64,000 bases of DNA from Tieghemostelium lacteum. Its lineage: Eukaryota; Evosea; Eumycetozoa; Dictyosteliales; Raperosteliaceae. The stretch is from the NCBI GenBank assembly GCA_001606155.1, contig LODT01000011.1, forward strand, positions 496,001-560,000, given 5' to 3'. This document shows, piece after piece, positions 11,718 to 24,900 of the stretch. The stretch's first letter is position 1. Each line of letters begins with the position of its first letter. The position numbers and the translations under genes are program-made. Below the pieces are notes generated by a model that saw only the letters and a list, made by a program, of their open reading frames with translations, did not search any database and was not told the origin of the DNA.

Positions 11718-12295
11718 CAAAATCACTCTTATTCATTTTTTAATATTGAATATTTTGTAAATAAAAAATTAAAAAAAAATATAATAATATTTTAGTTGAA
11801 GATATTAATTTAATATTATTATAATAATCAATGAAAATTCTTTTTTTTTATGATCACAAAAGTCAAATTTTATAATTAATAATAAAAAAATCGAGAAAAC
11901 GACCGAAAATATTTTGTTGCAAAAAAACTTTTTTCACACAATCACAAAACTGGGTATTATCTGTACCCTTTAGTTTCTATTGACAACTTTTTATAATAAT
12001 AATATACACTTGTCAAATATTAAACTATAGCAATTTATTAAAAATTTTATAGATTCAAACTCTAAATATTGGAATTTTAGTTTTTTTATAACCAACTCAA
12101 TTCAATTTGGTTTTATAAAACGAATATAGAAATATATTACAATATTGAATGTCAATAACCAATAGATCATTTATTCCAAAAGAAAAAAAAAAGAAAACAT
12201 ATTTGATCGTTTTTAGAGGGATCTATTGGTAAATCTCATCAATTCGATTATTAATAGTAAATAGAAACTACTATAGTAGTTGGGCATAAAATAAG
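11718..12295. other. Intergenic region
   Basis: AT-rich spacer of about 580 bp between two genes on the same strand. It must hold the RhoGAP 3' end and the promoter of the SANT gene. No further gene, RNA or repeat was recognised. Confidence 0.5.
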
Positions 12296-15200
12296 ATGAA
12301 AAATACTACCATTTCTAATAATAGTGGTGGTGGTAGTAGTAATCAAAATACAGATGACGAGGAGGATATTGATATTATGAATGATAGTGATTCTGAAGTT
12401 ACTCTATCTCTAAGGACTTCACTTCAAAATAATATTAATAACAATAGAAATAATAATAATAACAATAGCAGTAATACAACAATTAAGAATAATAAATATA
12501 CATCATCACCAAAAAATAATAATAGTAGGAGTAGAAAATTGACCAATACTAGTAGTAGGAATAAAAAATATAAAAGTAAATCTTCTTTGGAAATTGAATC
12601 TAGTGATGATGAATTAGATGAATAGTAAGTTGATCACCAACCCTAAAAAAAATATTTGTCACCTTTGAAAAAAAATATCTAAATCCATTTTGTGAATGAA
12701 TTTAATAATAATTTAATATCATTTTTTAAAAAAAATATAGTTCAACATCAGAATTAAAAGAAAGAGAATATTGGGAGAAATACGAAAGAAAAGTTTATGA
12801 GGAAAATCAAATGAAACTAAAAAGGTCAAGAAAAGCAACTCTTGTTGATAAAGAATTGGAAAGATTTATTAGTTCAAATATATTTGATGATACTATTCCA
12901 AAAGAAGGTAAGATCTTTGGAAATTTTAAAACATCTTTTATATATTAATATATTGTTGTTTTTTATAAAAGCATATGAATCTGAGGAAAAAGTACAATTA
13001 AAATCAACATTTGATTCATCATTGATGCCAAATACTGGAGAAAAAGTTATGATACCAAATTATAAGGAGTTGGATGAATATGAAATTTCAGATGGATATG
13101 ATAATGACAAATCAAAAGAATTCTTTAATTTATATTCAAGTAAATTAATTGATTATGCATCTTTGGAGAGTAGAGAAGAGATAGTAGAGATTGAATATGA
13201 TCCAATTCTATCAACTTCCACTCGTTTAAAACCTGCTGTTAATCCACTACAAAATAGTACAAATTCAACAGTTGGTATAATATCACTATCAAAGAAAAGA
13301 AAAGCCTCAAAAGCCAATATTTTTCAATCATCTATTGAGGAAAATACTACCATTAATGAAGATGAAAATAATAATAATAATAATAATAACAACAGCATTG
13401 TAAATATAAATATTAAAAAGAATAATAGTAAACCATCACCTAGTAACAATAAGAAGTTAAAGAAAACTATAAATATTGATACAGAATTGGATGACAATGA
13501 CAATGATGAAGATGAAGATGATGATGATGATGATATTGTCATTACAGATGATATTGATTTTGTAGGATTAGGTAACTCAGATCAATCATCCTCTTCTCCA
13601 ATCATTTCCTACACTAAAAAGAAATCATCTATTAGTAGTACACCAAAAATCACCAAAACCAAACCAAAACCACCAACTAGAAAATCAAAAAGTATCACTT
13701 CCAAAAGATCATCAAAGAAATCATCAAAGAAATCTAAATCCAAACGTAATAAGATTCCTATCTATGACTATTCGGATAGTAGTGATGATAGTTCTGATAT
13801 GGAGATTAATATATCAGCTGACAGTGATTCTGATCAAAGTGATAGTGAAATGGCAAATCTAAATATAACATCACCATCACCATCATCAAGTGACTCAGAA
13901 TCATCATTATCACCATCTCTCTATAATAATGATTTTCCATCTGATAGTGAAACTCCAAATTTGGTTCAACAAACTATTACTTCAAAATTAAAAAATACCA
14001 ACACTATTAATAATAATAATACTAATAATATTATAAAGGAAAAAGAAACAATGTATCCATTATCAACATTTGGAGGTGAACATTTTCATAACATGTCATT
14101 TTTGGCTCCATTTTCTCCAATGGCATTCCCTATTGCCTCACCATTGTCACCAGGTATAATGTTTGATATGGGATCTATTGAACCATTTTCACCACTTTCA
14201 CCATTATCACCTCTAATGTCACCAGTATCACCATCATTTATAACAACTAATTCATCATTAAATTCCAATATTTCTTTAACTCAATATGGCACTCAATCAC
14301 AATCAATAACAAATAATAAGAATAATATATTATCTCCGTCTTTATCAAACCCAAGTATATTTAGTAATAATAGTATTCTAAGTAATATTATTACAACACC
14401 ATCACCAACTATAACCAATGTTCTATCTATACCACCTCCACCTCCATCACCACTTTCCACATCTACATCTTCAACACCATTAACTGCGACCAATACCACA
14501 ACAACTACAATAACTTCATCATCATCCATGTCACCACCACCAATAAAATCAGAACCTATAACTACAATAACAACAACTACCAACTCACAATTAAAGAAAA
14601 ACAAAAGATTTACAATGACACCACATGTTCAAAAACATTTTCAACCCACCATTTGGCATGAAGAAGAGAAAATGTTTTTCAAAGAGTTATTCTATGCCTA
14701 TGGTAGAGATTGGCCTATTATCTCTGTACTAATGTGTGGTACAAAATCACCAACTCAAGTTAAATCCTTTTACTATGAATGTAGATTAACTCTATTAGCA
14801 CCACTAATTGGTATTACAGAAAGTGGTGAGAATAGTGGCTCTGGTCAAAAATCAGGTAGATTAACCATTCCGAATCAATCTGATCAACCTCCAACAACTA
14901 TTCAACAACTCCAACAACAGCAACAACAACAAGCTATTACATCTTCAGGTACTATAAATGCTAATAATAATAATAGCAATAGTAGTCCAATTAAAAGATT
15001 AGCAATTAGTGATGATGATATAAAAACAGCAAAAAAGAAATCTAGATTCTCCAAAAGAACATTTAGATTCAGTAGAGTTACAACATCAGTTACTAGAACT
15101 CCAAAATTTGTACCAAAACCAAGTAAAAATAAGACACAGGATCAACCTCCAAATGTAAAATATCCAATTGGTGGTTCTGCATTTTACTTTTACAAAAATC

Positions 15201-17569
15201 CAGAATCATTCCCAGTTGGAAAATGGTTTGAAGTTAAAATTTTAGAATATGATAATAGTATTTTTGAAAAACAACAACAACAACAACAAGAACAAGAACA
15301 AACTAAACAACAACAGCAGCAACAACAAGATCAGAAAATGGATAGTATTCCAATACTAAGTTTAGATTTAGAAATGTCTTTTAATGATAGTTTAAATCTG
15401 GCAAATAACGATCAAAATGATATTGAAAGTCTTGTAAATTTCAATAGTGTAAATAATAATAATAATAATAACAATAGCAATAGTAACATTAGTAATATAT
15501 GTTTGGTTAGATATAAAGTAGTAATGTTTAATATGAATAAAACTAAAGGATTCTGGGTAAATGATGACGAATTACGTATGGAGTTACCAGTAGGTGAAGA
15601 GATATGGGAGTTCTCTGCTGACCCTCTAGTAGATGAACAACAACAACAAATTCAACAACAACAACAACAAGATATTGCAAATAATGGTATTGAAGGTATC
15701 TACAGTAATGCATTACAACCACCACCTGAACTCCAGTCACAGGAACCTATGGACTATGTCAGTAAATTGGTTGATTCACTCATTAACTCTATTGATAAGA
15801 TAAAATTACAGAATTGGTTAGAGTCTCGAATTGAAACCATGACACCTTCGTCCACTACCAAATTCCCTTACGTTGAAGACCCAAAACTTCTCAGTAAAGA
15901 GCTGTTGGAGATACCTGCATTCTCTCTAGAATACCTACATTCTCCTAGTGGTAGTAGTTCCATAGTTCAAAAACAAAAATGTTTCATTGAGATTATCACA
16001 AGTCACTTTGATGAAAAGGATATTGTTTCCATCAATTTCTCTTCGATTTTTAGTAATTATCAATTCATCCCAGATATAAATGATAAGACATTTATAATAC
16101 AATTATTTGATAATGTATTAAAGGCTTCTGATCTATCTGTAACATCAATAGTTTCCAAAGTATCTGTAAATTCATCAGCTACCTCTCCAACACCAACTAG
16201 CAATCCTGATGATTCCATTTTAGTAAAGAAAGAAATTCCAACTATTAAACCTGAAATTAAAAATACCACAACAATAACGAGTAATAATGGTATAAAACCA
16301 ACAACAGCTCCAATTAAAACTCTACAACCACCAACAGTTACAACATATAAACCTTCAACCACAACTGCACCAATCCCACAACCAACAACTTCAAAACTTA
16401 AACCAATATCAACTTCAACAAACCAACAGAACATTGTACAAACTTCAACAACAACTAATACCACCACATCACCAATGATTTCAAAACCTCAAAATATTAC
16501 CAGAAATCCAGTTACTAATACTCCTGGTATAGTTAAATCTACTACAACACCAATGGTTTCAACACTACCTACTAGTAACAAAACAACACAACCAATTACC
16601 GTAACTAGTAAATCAGCACCTGGAGTAAATAGTAATGTTAAATCAGTTACCACAACTCCTGGAACTACTACACCACCTCCTGGTACAACATCTATGAAAG
16701 CACAACCAATTGTTTCTGGACAACCTATACCATCAAATGGAAAGATACCACCTCAACCAATCTATGCCAAACCAAAAATGGTAACATTACCAAATGGTCA
16801 GAAAATATATACATGCTCATGTTGTGTACATAAAAATCCACCAGGTACTGTAATCCCACCACAATACAAAATTGCAAGTATACCACCTGGATCTAAACCA
16901 CCACCTGGTACAAATACTACAACAGTCGTTAATGGTGTTAGTAAAGTAGTTACTACTACTGCTACCACTGGTGGATTACCAGTTTCTAAATTACCACCTA
17001 CAATTCCAAACTCAACACCAAGAGTACCATTAAAAAATGCACCAGTTACAACTACTACTGCACCAACTATAATTTCTAAACCAACAGGCACAATATCTAC
17101 AACAATATTGAAATCAACACCATCTTCAACAACATATATCCCACCCTCAACCTCCTCATCAACTACCTCAATGACTTCAACTATTTCTACCAATGGAAGT
17201 AGTATTAATTTAACCACAACACTATCAACAACGACTACAAATATTCCACCAACACTATCTACAGTGGTATCAACTAGTGTAAATACCAATTTCAATTTAC
17301 TATTTAATCCAGATAAAAGTTCTATACCATACAGATTATTTATTGGAAAGAGAGAATTACTATTAGAATGCAGAAGACTCTTGAGAATACAATGCACAAG
17401 AATCAGCCATCTCAACAAACAAAATATTGAAGGTGGTAAGGACACTGCTGAGGTTATAACAAGAATGAAAGAACTCACAACTGAGTTATCTCAATTTAAG
17501 TACCTCCTATTAGAAACTGCCTCCGACAGATACACAATTTATAAAAAATCTATTGGTGTACATTTTTAA
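12296..17569 (+). CDS. Large SANT/Myb-domain nuclear protein
   Basis: Three exons, 12296-12624, 12741-12907 and 12972-17569, join in frame and give 1697 residues. Long Asn, Ser, Thr and acidic stretches surround three ordered parts. A SANT/Myb-like domain lies near nt 14630-14790 (FQPTIWHEEEKMFFKELF ... YGRDWPIISVLM ... SPTQVKSFY) with the spaced aromatic residues of that fold. A conserved module near 15150-15600 (FYFYKNPESFPVGKWFEVKI ... VRYKVVMF ... KGFWVNDDEL) looks like a Tudor/chromo-type barrel interrupted by a Gln/Asn insert. A helical C-terminal domain follows near 17320-17560. The SANT-plus-barrel order suggests a chromatin or transcription regulator. I cannot tie it to a named complex. 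The first exon is almost wholly low complexity, so its start is less certain. Confidence 0.8.
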
Positions 17570-17587
17570 ATAAACAAATTAATTTGT

Positions 17588-17638
17588 CATTTATATTATT
17601 TTAACAAATTGAACTATAGTTTATTACATCTAATCACG
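17588..17638 (+). repeat. Left copy of ~50-bp direct repeat flanking the mosaic pseudogene
   Basis: This 51-base sequence recurs at 18156-18205 in the same orientation with a single-base length difference. The right copy covers the stop codon and the last bases of the 18.2 kb F-box-like gene. The left copy sits directly after the SANT gene. Confidence 0.85.
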
Positions 17639-18155
17639 ACTTGAAAAATATGATTCCATATTGTCTTAATTATTAATTATTAAATAGATTATTGGCTATA
17701 GAGTGTTTAAGGTAAGGAGTGTAATATAGAGATCAAGTTCCACACATTTTGGAAGATGTGTTGTCTGTTTACTATAACATCATTACAATATTTTATAAAT
17801 TTCGTTGAGACTACTTTAAATTTTTTAAGAATAATAGTAATTCTCTGAAATTTCTCCTACCTATTCGTTGATAATCGATAAATCCAGAATTTTTTACTAA
17901 CCTAAAGAGTGATGTTACAATTAAAATATTTAGATGATGATTAAGAAAAGTTTATACTGTCAGATATACTTGATCTGGATTTTGTAGGAATTAAAATTGA
18001 TACTTTAGAACCTACTATCATCACCAATATCTCATAAAAAATTGGTTTAACATCCTTAAAAATTTAATTCTATTTACAATTACCAAAGATGTTTTCGAAA
18101 AGTTGTTGCATGAGTGCACTGAAAGACTCAGAGATCTAAAACAAATTTAATAGGG
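17639..18155. pseudogene. Mosaic pseudogene built from pieces of three neighbouring genes
   Basis: Three host-gene fragments can be seen side by side. Bases 17699-17758 match 24423-24482 inside the second F-box-like gene, in the same orientation. Bases 17881-18110 match the 3' coding part of the first F-box-like gene (about 18346-18585), but inverted, with frame-breaking changes and in-frame stops. Bases 18117-18149 match the first exon of the SAMHD1-like gene (about 26470-26510) with a gap of about nine bases. Bases ~17772-17823 are a dispersed repeat also present at 53764-53816. No open frame survives. The ends are marked by a 50-bp direct repeat. The identities were judged by eye. Confidence 0.8.
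17772..17823 (+). repeat. Dispersed repeat, copy 1
   Basis: About 50 bases (core TTTTATAAATTTCGTTG) recur at 53764-53816 with a few differences, 36 kb away and in an unrelated context. It may be the end of a mobile element; the family is unknown. Confidence 0.7.
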
Positions 18156-18205
18156 CATTTATATTATTTTAACAATTGAACTATAGTTTATTACATCTAA
18201 TCACG
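18156..18205 (+). repeat. Right copy of ~50-bp direct repeat
   Basis: Partner of 17588-17638. It includes the stop codon region of the 18197-21918 gene, so the left copy is probably a duplicate of this gene's 3' end. Confidence 0.85.
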
Positions 18206-21200
18206 TATAAATAATTGATTATTAGCAGTTTTATAATTGTAAAAATTACATTTTTCAAAATCATAGATTGGAGTAATTTTATCTTTAATTTTTCTTTGTA
18301 AAACTACATATTTTAAAGTTGGGTTTAAACTACAATCACCTAACAACTTTTCGAAAACATCTTTTGTAGCGTAATTAGAGTGAGAATAGATAATTTTTAA
18401 GGTTGTTAAACCAAATTTTTTTGAGATGTTAGAGATGATAGTAGGTTCTAAAGTATCAGTGTTAATTACTACAAAATCCAGAACCATTTTATCTGACAGT
18501 ATAAACTTTTCAAAATCATCATCTAAATATTTTAATTGTATCATCACTCTCTTTAGGTTGGTAAAAAATTCTGGATTTAATAGAGCCTTTAGTCTATTTA
18601 GACCACCACTAAATAAAACCTCTGAACTATTTATCAATAATGATTTCAAAGGTTCAACATTACTAGGAATTTCAGTTTTTGAAGTGATGGACAGTGTATT
18701 GATAAAATTAAAGTCATTAAAATGTGATTTTCTAAATTCTTTAAGGTTTTGAAATACAATTTCCATAGCATCAGTTATTTTTTTACAACCAACGAATGGG
18801 TAAGAGAAATTGACCAATTTCAGGGAACTATTATTTTTTAACAATATATTAATATATTGTTGTACACCTTCAATATCCATAATATCTAATGCCAATTCTG
18901 GGTCAATTTGTAGATGAAATGTTTCTATACAATGACAGTATGATATTAAATTGGTTATAGATCCAATTGATAAAGCATCTCCAATGAAAATAGATAAAGA
19001 GGTAAGATTTTTCATTTCTCTATTGACTTGGTACATCATTTTTGACTGTACTTTCAGTGATCCTAGTTGATAAAATATATACTCTACATCTCTGTAATGA
19101 AATCTATTCAGTGCTTCATAATTCATATGATAACATCCATGGGAAAACAATGACCATTGTGATACTGAAAATGAATATTTAGATAAATAATCAGATGATA
19201 CTGTTTTACCACAATATGATATTTTAACACTGTTAAATGTCTTGGCAACACCTTGAAAAAATATCTTTGAAATCAGAGCTAGTTCAATAATCTCTTTTGG
19301 TTTCACAGATGGATCCCCACAAATGAATGAAACTATATTATGAATAATTAAATTTGGAACATAGGGTATAGATTCATTGATTTCTTGTTCTGTTGGTGGT
19401 GGAGTATAAGTTGATTGATAACCAGTCTGGTTGGAGTCTAGAAGAAAATGCAATGGTGGGAAATTTCTAATCAGTGACAGAATATTTTCTTTTTTGGATT
19501 CCTCTTTAATCTCTTTAAATTGGGTCAGAAAGAGATTCACTAGTTGTGGACTTAGCGGTATGTTCTTTTTTATTAATGAAATTAAATGCTTGGTTGAGAA
19601 TACACGATGTTGAGAGAGTTTATATTGGGAGAGTATTGTGCTAACAATAGTTTCATGGCAATATAAATGTTTAATTTCTAAACCCCTTATATCCTTTACA
19701 ATCAACCACTTATGCATGCACCAAAATCTATAAAGTCTATCTTGCTTAGAAACATTGCTTGTCGTATCTAATGACTTGAGAAATTCCACAATCATTTGTT
19801 TATAAGTTTCAGATATATTATTTAGACTGTACATCAGATTCACTAAGATTTTCAAATCAAAGGAATCATGATGATGTGGTGATATAAAATAATGTAGTAC
19901 ATAGTTGTGAATTTGTCTATCCAAATTTACAAATGATTTCATTCCCTCCAGTAAATCTAAAGTACCATGGGCATTTACATCTTCAATCATAGAATCTAAA
20001 TAATCAATGATATATTCCTCTCCATATTGACTATACTCCAAGAAATATTTAAAGATTTTAATTTTATCTTTATATTTCAATTTGATGTCCATCAAAATGA
20101 ATAGAGTGTCTAACTCTTCTCTGCTTTTGATAAATGGGAGGATTGTATCCAATGACACTTTGGTTCTATTTTTGTGTGATCTAGGTTGTCTATAAATCTT
20201 TACAAAAGATTTTAGAGTTCTATCCAATAAACTACTGGCCTTTTTAGTATGATTACATTTAATTTCAGTGTAGAGCTTTAATAAAGTCTCATAGAAATGG
20301 TCATCTCGAATTAACCATTTATCCTTATCATTAATGGCACTTGTGAAATTTTCAATCAAGTTGTTATATTCAGATTTTGGTTCTACTGACATGATATATT
20401 CCAATAAGTGAATATAGTGCTGTGAAGAGTTGTTAGCAATTTTTAAAATTGCTTGGTGATACTCTTTACATCTTGGTGATACATTAAAGACTTTTCTAAT
20501 GGATGGTTTCAATAGAAGTCTGTTAAAATATACTAAATAGTTTCTAGGGAGCTTTTCAAATAATTTCAGTATATTCTCCATTCTGTACATAGTGTGTTGT
20601 GGAATGATAGACATTACAGAAATAAAGAGCACCCATCTCATTGATGCTGGTAAATATGGTAATATTTCTGTATCTTTGAAAAATACATCACTGAACTCTT
20701 CTAATTGTTTTATATTATTGGTTCCATATCTATTTAGGAGACTTATCAACAAATGACCAACATTAGTATCTATCAATTCATCTTGCATGATAATATGATA
20801 AATTTGGTCTAAAGAATCTATAACTGATTGAGAATCTTCTAATAGGTATACCAAACCAATGAGTACTTTAACTTGATTTTTAGGAGACTCTATAACCTTT
20901 GGCAATAGTATAGATAACTTCCTTTCAATTAGTTCTTTACCATAGTACTTGTACAGTTCTGAAATGTAGTCTTTAATTTGGGTAAATGTGGTGGAGTGAG
21001 ATACCTGGATGTGACCATTTGGATTATGACTATTATTATTATCAGGTAGTTCGAATATTGTAAATCTACAAATCAATGGAATCAATTGTATATAATCACT
21101 CTGTAATGACTGTATATCATCAAGTGTAAGACTCTGGAATGTATATTTACATAGATACAGAGTTATATCATCTAAAGTTTCATAATCGTCATATTTCTCT

Positions 21201-21918
21201 GAAGAAATAGCCCTATCATTTCTAATCAAAACTTGAATTATATTACGAATATTTTCAACTGTTAAATCTCTTTTTTCATTAACAAGTGATTTATCTTTAG
21301 TATATACACTAATTTTTTTGAAATATTTAAATGTGACATAGTCATAGAAGTATAGATTAAATTTTGATATATTTACACTTCTATCACATTCTATTATAAA
21401 CTATAGTTGAATGTAAATATATATTGAAATTAAATAGGGTTTTTTTTATATTTCAAACATACTTTACAAAGTAAATTAAATGGTAACCACTCTTCTTTAA
21501 AACAATTCGGTGCAAAATAACTTGCCTGTACATTTTTAATGATTGCATTTCTGATTTTTGGATCTTTGGATTGAAGTAGTTTTGGTAAGAATGAATTTCT
21601 AAACCAGACATTTGGTGAAATATCAGTATGTAACAGTATTTCTATTCTTTTATTCGCAATATTATTATCATTTCCATCACTATTTGGATCAAAGTCATCT
21701 ATCCATTTGAGATACTTTATAAAATACATATATTCATCCGGGAAGTTCCTTTGCAATAAATCTGCCTTAGCTTCCGCATTATCCTCATTGTCACTATCTA
21801 ACCAATCTTGAAATTCTGTATCAATAAATTCATTAAACCTTTTTGAATCAACAATAAGATGTGTTGTGTTAAAATGTTCGTTTAATTTAAATATATGTGG
21901 CCATCGTAAATGCGCCAT
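18197..21918 (-). CDS. Large F-box-like family protein, paralogue A
   Basis: Exons 21918-21463 and 21400-18197 join in phase 0 (donor GTATGT, acceptor CTATAG) and give 1219 residues. The second exon is open well upstream of its first ATG, and the junction (LLCK|FIIECD) matches that of paralogue B, so the two reading frames belong to one gene. The first ~600 residues look all-helical. An F-box-like segment follows (YVPNLIIHNIVSFICGDPS ... EIIELALISKIFFQGVAKTF), and then ~350 residues with leucine-rich-repeat-like rhythm. F-box/LRR proteins usually select substrates for SCF ubiquitin ligases; that role is inferred here. Its 3' end was copied, inverted, into the adjacent pseudogene. Confidence 0.75.
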
Positions 21919-21998
21919 TTAATATCTTTCTCCCAATGATTTATGAATAAAAAATATTTAAAAAATTTAAAAATATCTAAATTCCAAGTAACTGTTAT

Positions 21999-24900
21999 TT
22001 ATTTATTGATCTTGATAAAATATTGATTATTGACAGGTTGAAAACCACTGAGATTAAGAGTAACCAATGAATCAAATTTGATATTTGTATTCATAAAATA
22101 AACATTGGTGATTGTTGGATTCTTACTGCAATAACATAATAGTTTTTCTAGTTCCTCAATAGTTACCAAATCGATATTTTGCATATAATGATTAATGGGA
22201 TGATAGATTACTTTAAGAGTTTTTAAATTTTCTTTTTGAGAACAAATGTCATAAAATCTGTACAATTCTATAACACGAGAATGAATGGTCAGAGTTTCAA
22301 TAGTATTAAGATTGGAAAGAAGTTTCTCTGGAAATGAAGAAAATTCATTTTCAATCTCCAATGAATTCAAATTTGGAAAATACTCTGGAAGAAACCAGGG
22401 TGCCGTAGGTTGTTTAAAATCTAAATGAAGTTTGGTACAGTAATTTAGTGCAGTCAGATAATCATGTACTTTTTGAGTATGTTGATTAAAATATTCAATC
22501 AATAGTTTGTTGTGGGATTTAAAGTTATTTTGAGGATTATTCATTTCAAACTCTTTAATGCTTTGGAACACACCATCTAAAGCATTTGTGAGTGGATAAT
22601 AAAGTTTTAACTTTCTTAGAGACTCTTTGTTATTCTGAAACAAAGCATTGAGGTATAGTTGAATATTATCAGATTGTTTAAGTTGATCACCCCTGATTTT
22701 AATGTACATTCTAAATGAAACTATACCATGACAGAATGATAATAAATTACAAATTGTATCATTAATGGAGTTGGGAAAATTAAGATGAATTGTCAATTTT
22801 GTTAGATTTTTCAATTCCCGATTGACTTGATATATCATACTTGTTGTATTCAAATTTAGTGATCCCAATTGATAGAATATATCTTCGGCATGTTGATAAT
22901 TGAATCTTGAGATTGAACTATAATCCATATGATAACATCCAACTGAAAATAGGGACCATGGTGAGACTAAAAATGAATAGGTAGATTTAACCTTTGCAAT
23001 CGAAGGTATTTTAACACAGTTAAATATTTTGGCAACACCTTGGAAAAATATCTTTGATGTCAGAGATAGTTCGAGTATTTCTATTGGTGTAACTGAAGGA
23101 TCTCCACATATGAATGAAACTATGTTCTGAATGATTAAATTCTGAACATATGGTGTTGATTGATTGAGATGTTGTTGTGGGATAGGCGAATGGAATGATC
23201 GGTGTCCAGTTTGTTTAGGGTCAAATAGAAAATATAATTGTGTAATTTGTTTTTGTCTAATGAGAAAGAGGATGTTTTCTTTTTGGGTACTTTTAGTCTC
23301 TTTAAATTGATTTAGAATTAGAGTTGTTAGTTTTGGACTGAGTATCTTTACTGATGAGAGATAAGGTAGTAGGAGCTTAGTGAATTCCACGTTATGATCT
23401 GATAGTTTATATTTAGTTAGAACGTTACCAACAAAGTAACTGTGAACACATAAACTTTCATGATCATTGGTACAGTGATTACATTGGAGAGTCACATCAA
23501 ATAACTGTTTATGAATGGCATCAAAAATTAATAAATTTTCACTTTTTAATTGTTTGGCATCTTTCATTGCCTCTATAAAGGATTCAATATACTGTTGATA
23601 GGTCAATGTCATATCATTTAAACTTAGATATAAACTGGCAACTACTTCAACTTTAATATTTGTAATACTACTTGCTTCTATGAATTGAGGTAATTGTGAG
23701 AGAAGATCTTGAATTTGGGGTTCTAAATTGATGAATGATTTCATTTGGTCTAGAATCATTGCAGTTATTGGAAATACATCGATATCTTCAATCATCGAAT
23801 TCAGGTATCCAATGATATAGTCTTCATCCACCAAATTCAAATCCAGAAAATATTTAAAGATTTTAACTCTACTAGTTGGTGAGAGATAGGTATCCATCTG
23901 AATAAAAAGATTATTCAATTGTTTTAAATCCTTTATATAAGGAAGAATAATATCTAATGAAAGTTTTTTCCTTCTACCATAAGGACCTTTATAGGCATAC
24001 AGTTTTACAAATGATTTTAGAGTTCTATTAAATAGATTGTTGGCTTCTTTCAGATGTAGAGGTTTAATTGCAGTATAGAACTTTAACAAAACCTCATAGA
24101 AATGGTCATCTCGAATTAAATATTGCTTTCCACTCAAAGGGCTTTTGTTTCCTTCATTGAGTGTTTTGCTAAAATTCACAATTAAATTGTGATATTGAGA
24201 TTTTGGTTCTACAGATATTATATACTCCAACAAATGAATATAATGTTCCTGTGACTTATTGGCAATACCTTGAATTTTTTTATGAAATTCTTGAAATCTT
24301 GTAATCTCTCTAAAGGCTTTTTTAAATGGTGGCTTTACCAATAGCATATTTAGGTAAATTAAAAAATTACTTGGATAATTATTAAACACCTCTAGAATGC
24401 TGTCCATATTTTCAATTGTGTATTGAGTGTTTAAGGCAAGGAGTGTAACGTAAAGATCAAATTCTACACATTTTGGAAGATGATAACACTGTTTCTTTTC
24501 CTCATAAAAGAATCTGAAATGGTTGGTGTTGGTGATTCCATACTTATTCAATAGTTTTGATAATACAAATCCACCAGGAAAAGAAATAGTATGATGTTCT
24601 ATTTCGTGCATGATTTGGTAGATTTCATTAAGATGTGCTTTAACACACTCTGAATCCATCATGTGATATACCAATCCTAAAAATATTTGGTAGTCTCTTT
24701 TAGCTGAAGATAGTAGTTTGGGAAAGAGGTTGGTAAACTCCTGTTCAATGAATTCCCTTCCATAATGTTTGATTAGGTTACTTATATAATCTCTTTCTAG
24801 TTTGTTTTTACTATTCAAGTCCTGATATATATCATTATTTGTATAACCGTATTTCATTCCTGGACTTTCCAATGGTAATGCGAAAGCACATATCAATGGC

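Noticed and set aside
13324-17478. Several minus-strand open frames opposite the SANT gene (for example 13324-13542, 14293-14604, 16798-17478)
   Set aside because: They are mirror frames of Asn/Thr/Pro/Asp repeats in the real gene and consist of Val, Ile, Leu or Ser runs with no domain.
18426-19613. Plus-strand frames opposite F-box-like paralogue A
   Set aside because: Antisense shadows of a long conserved frame.
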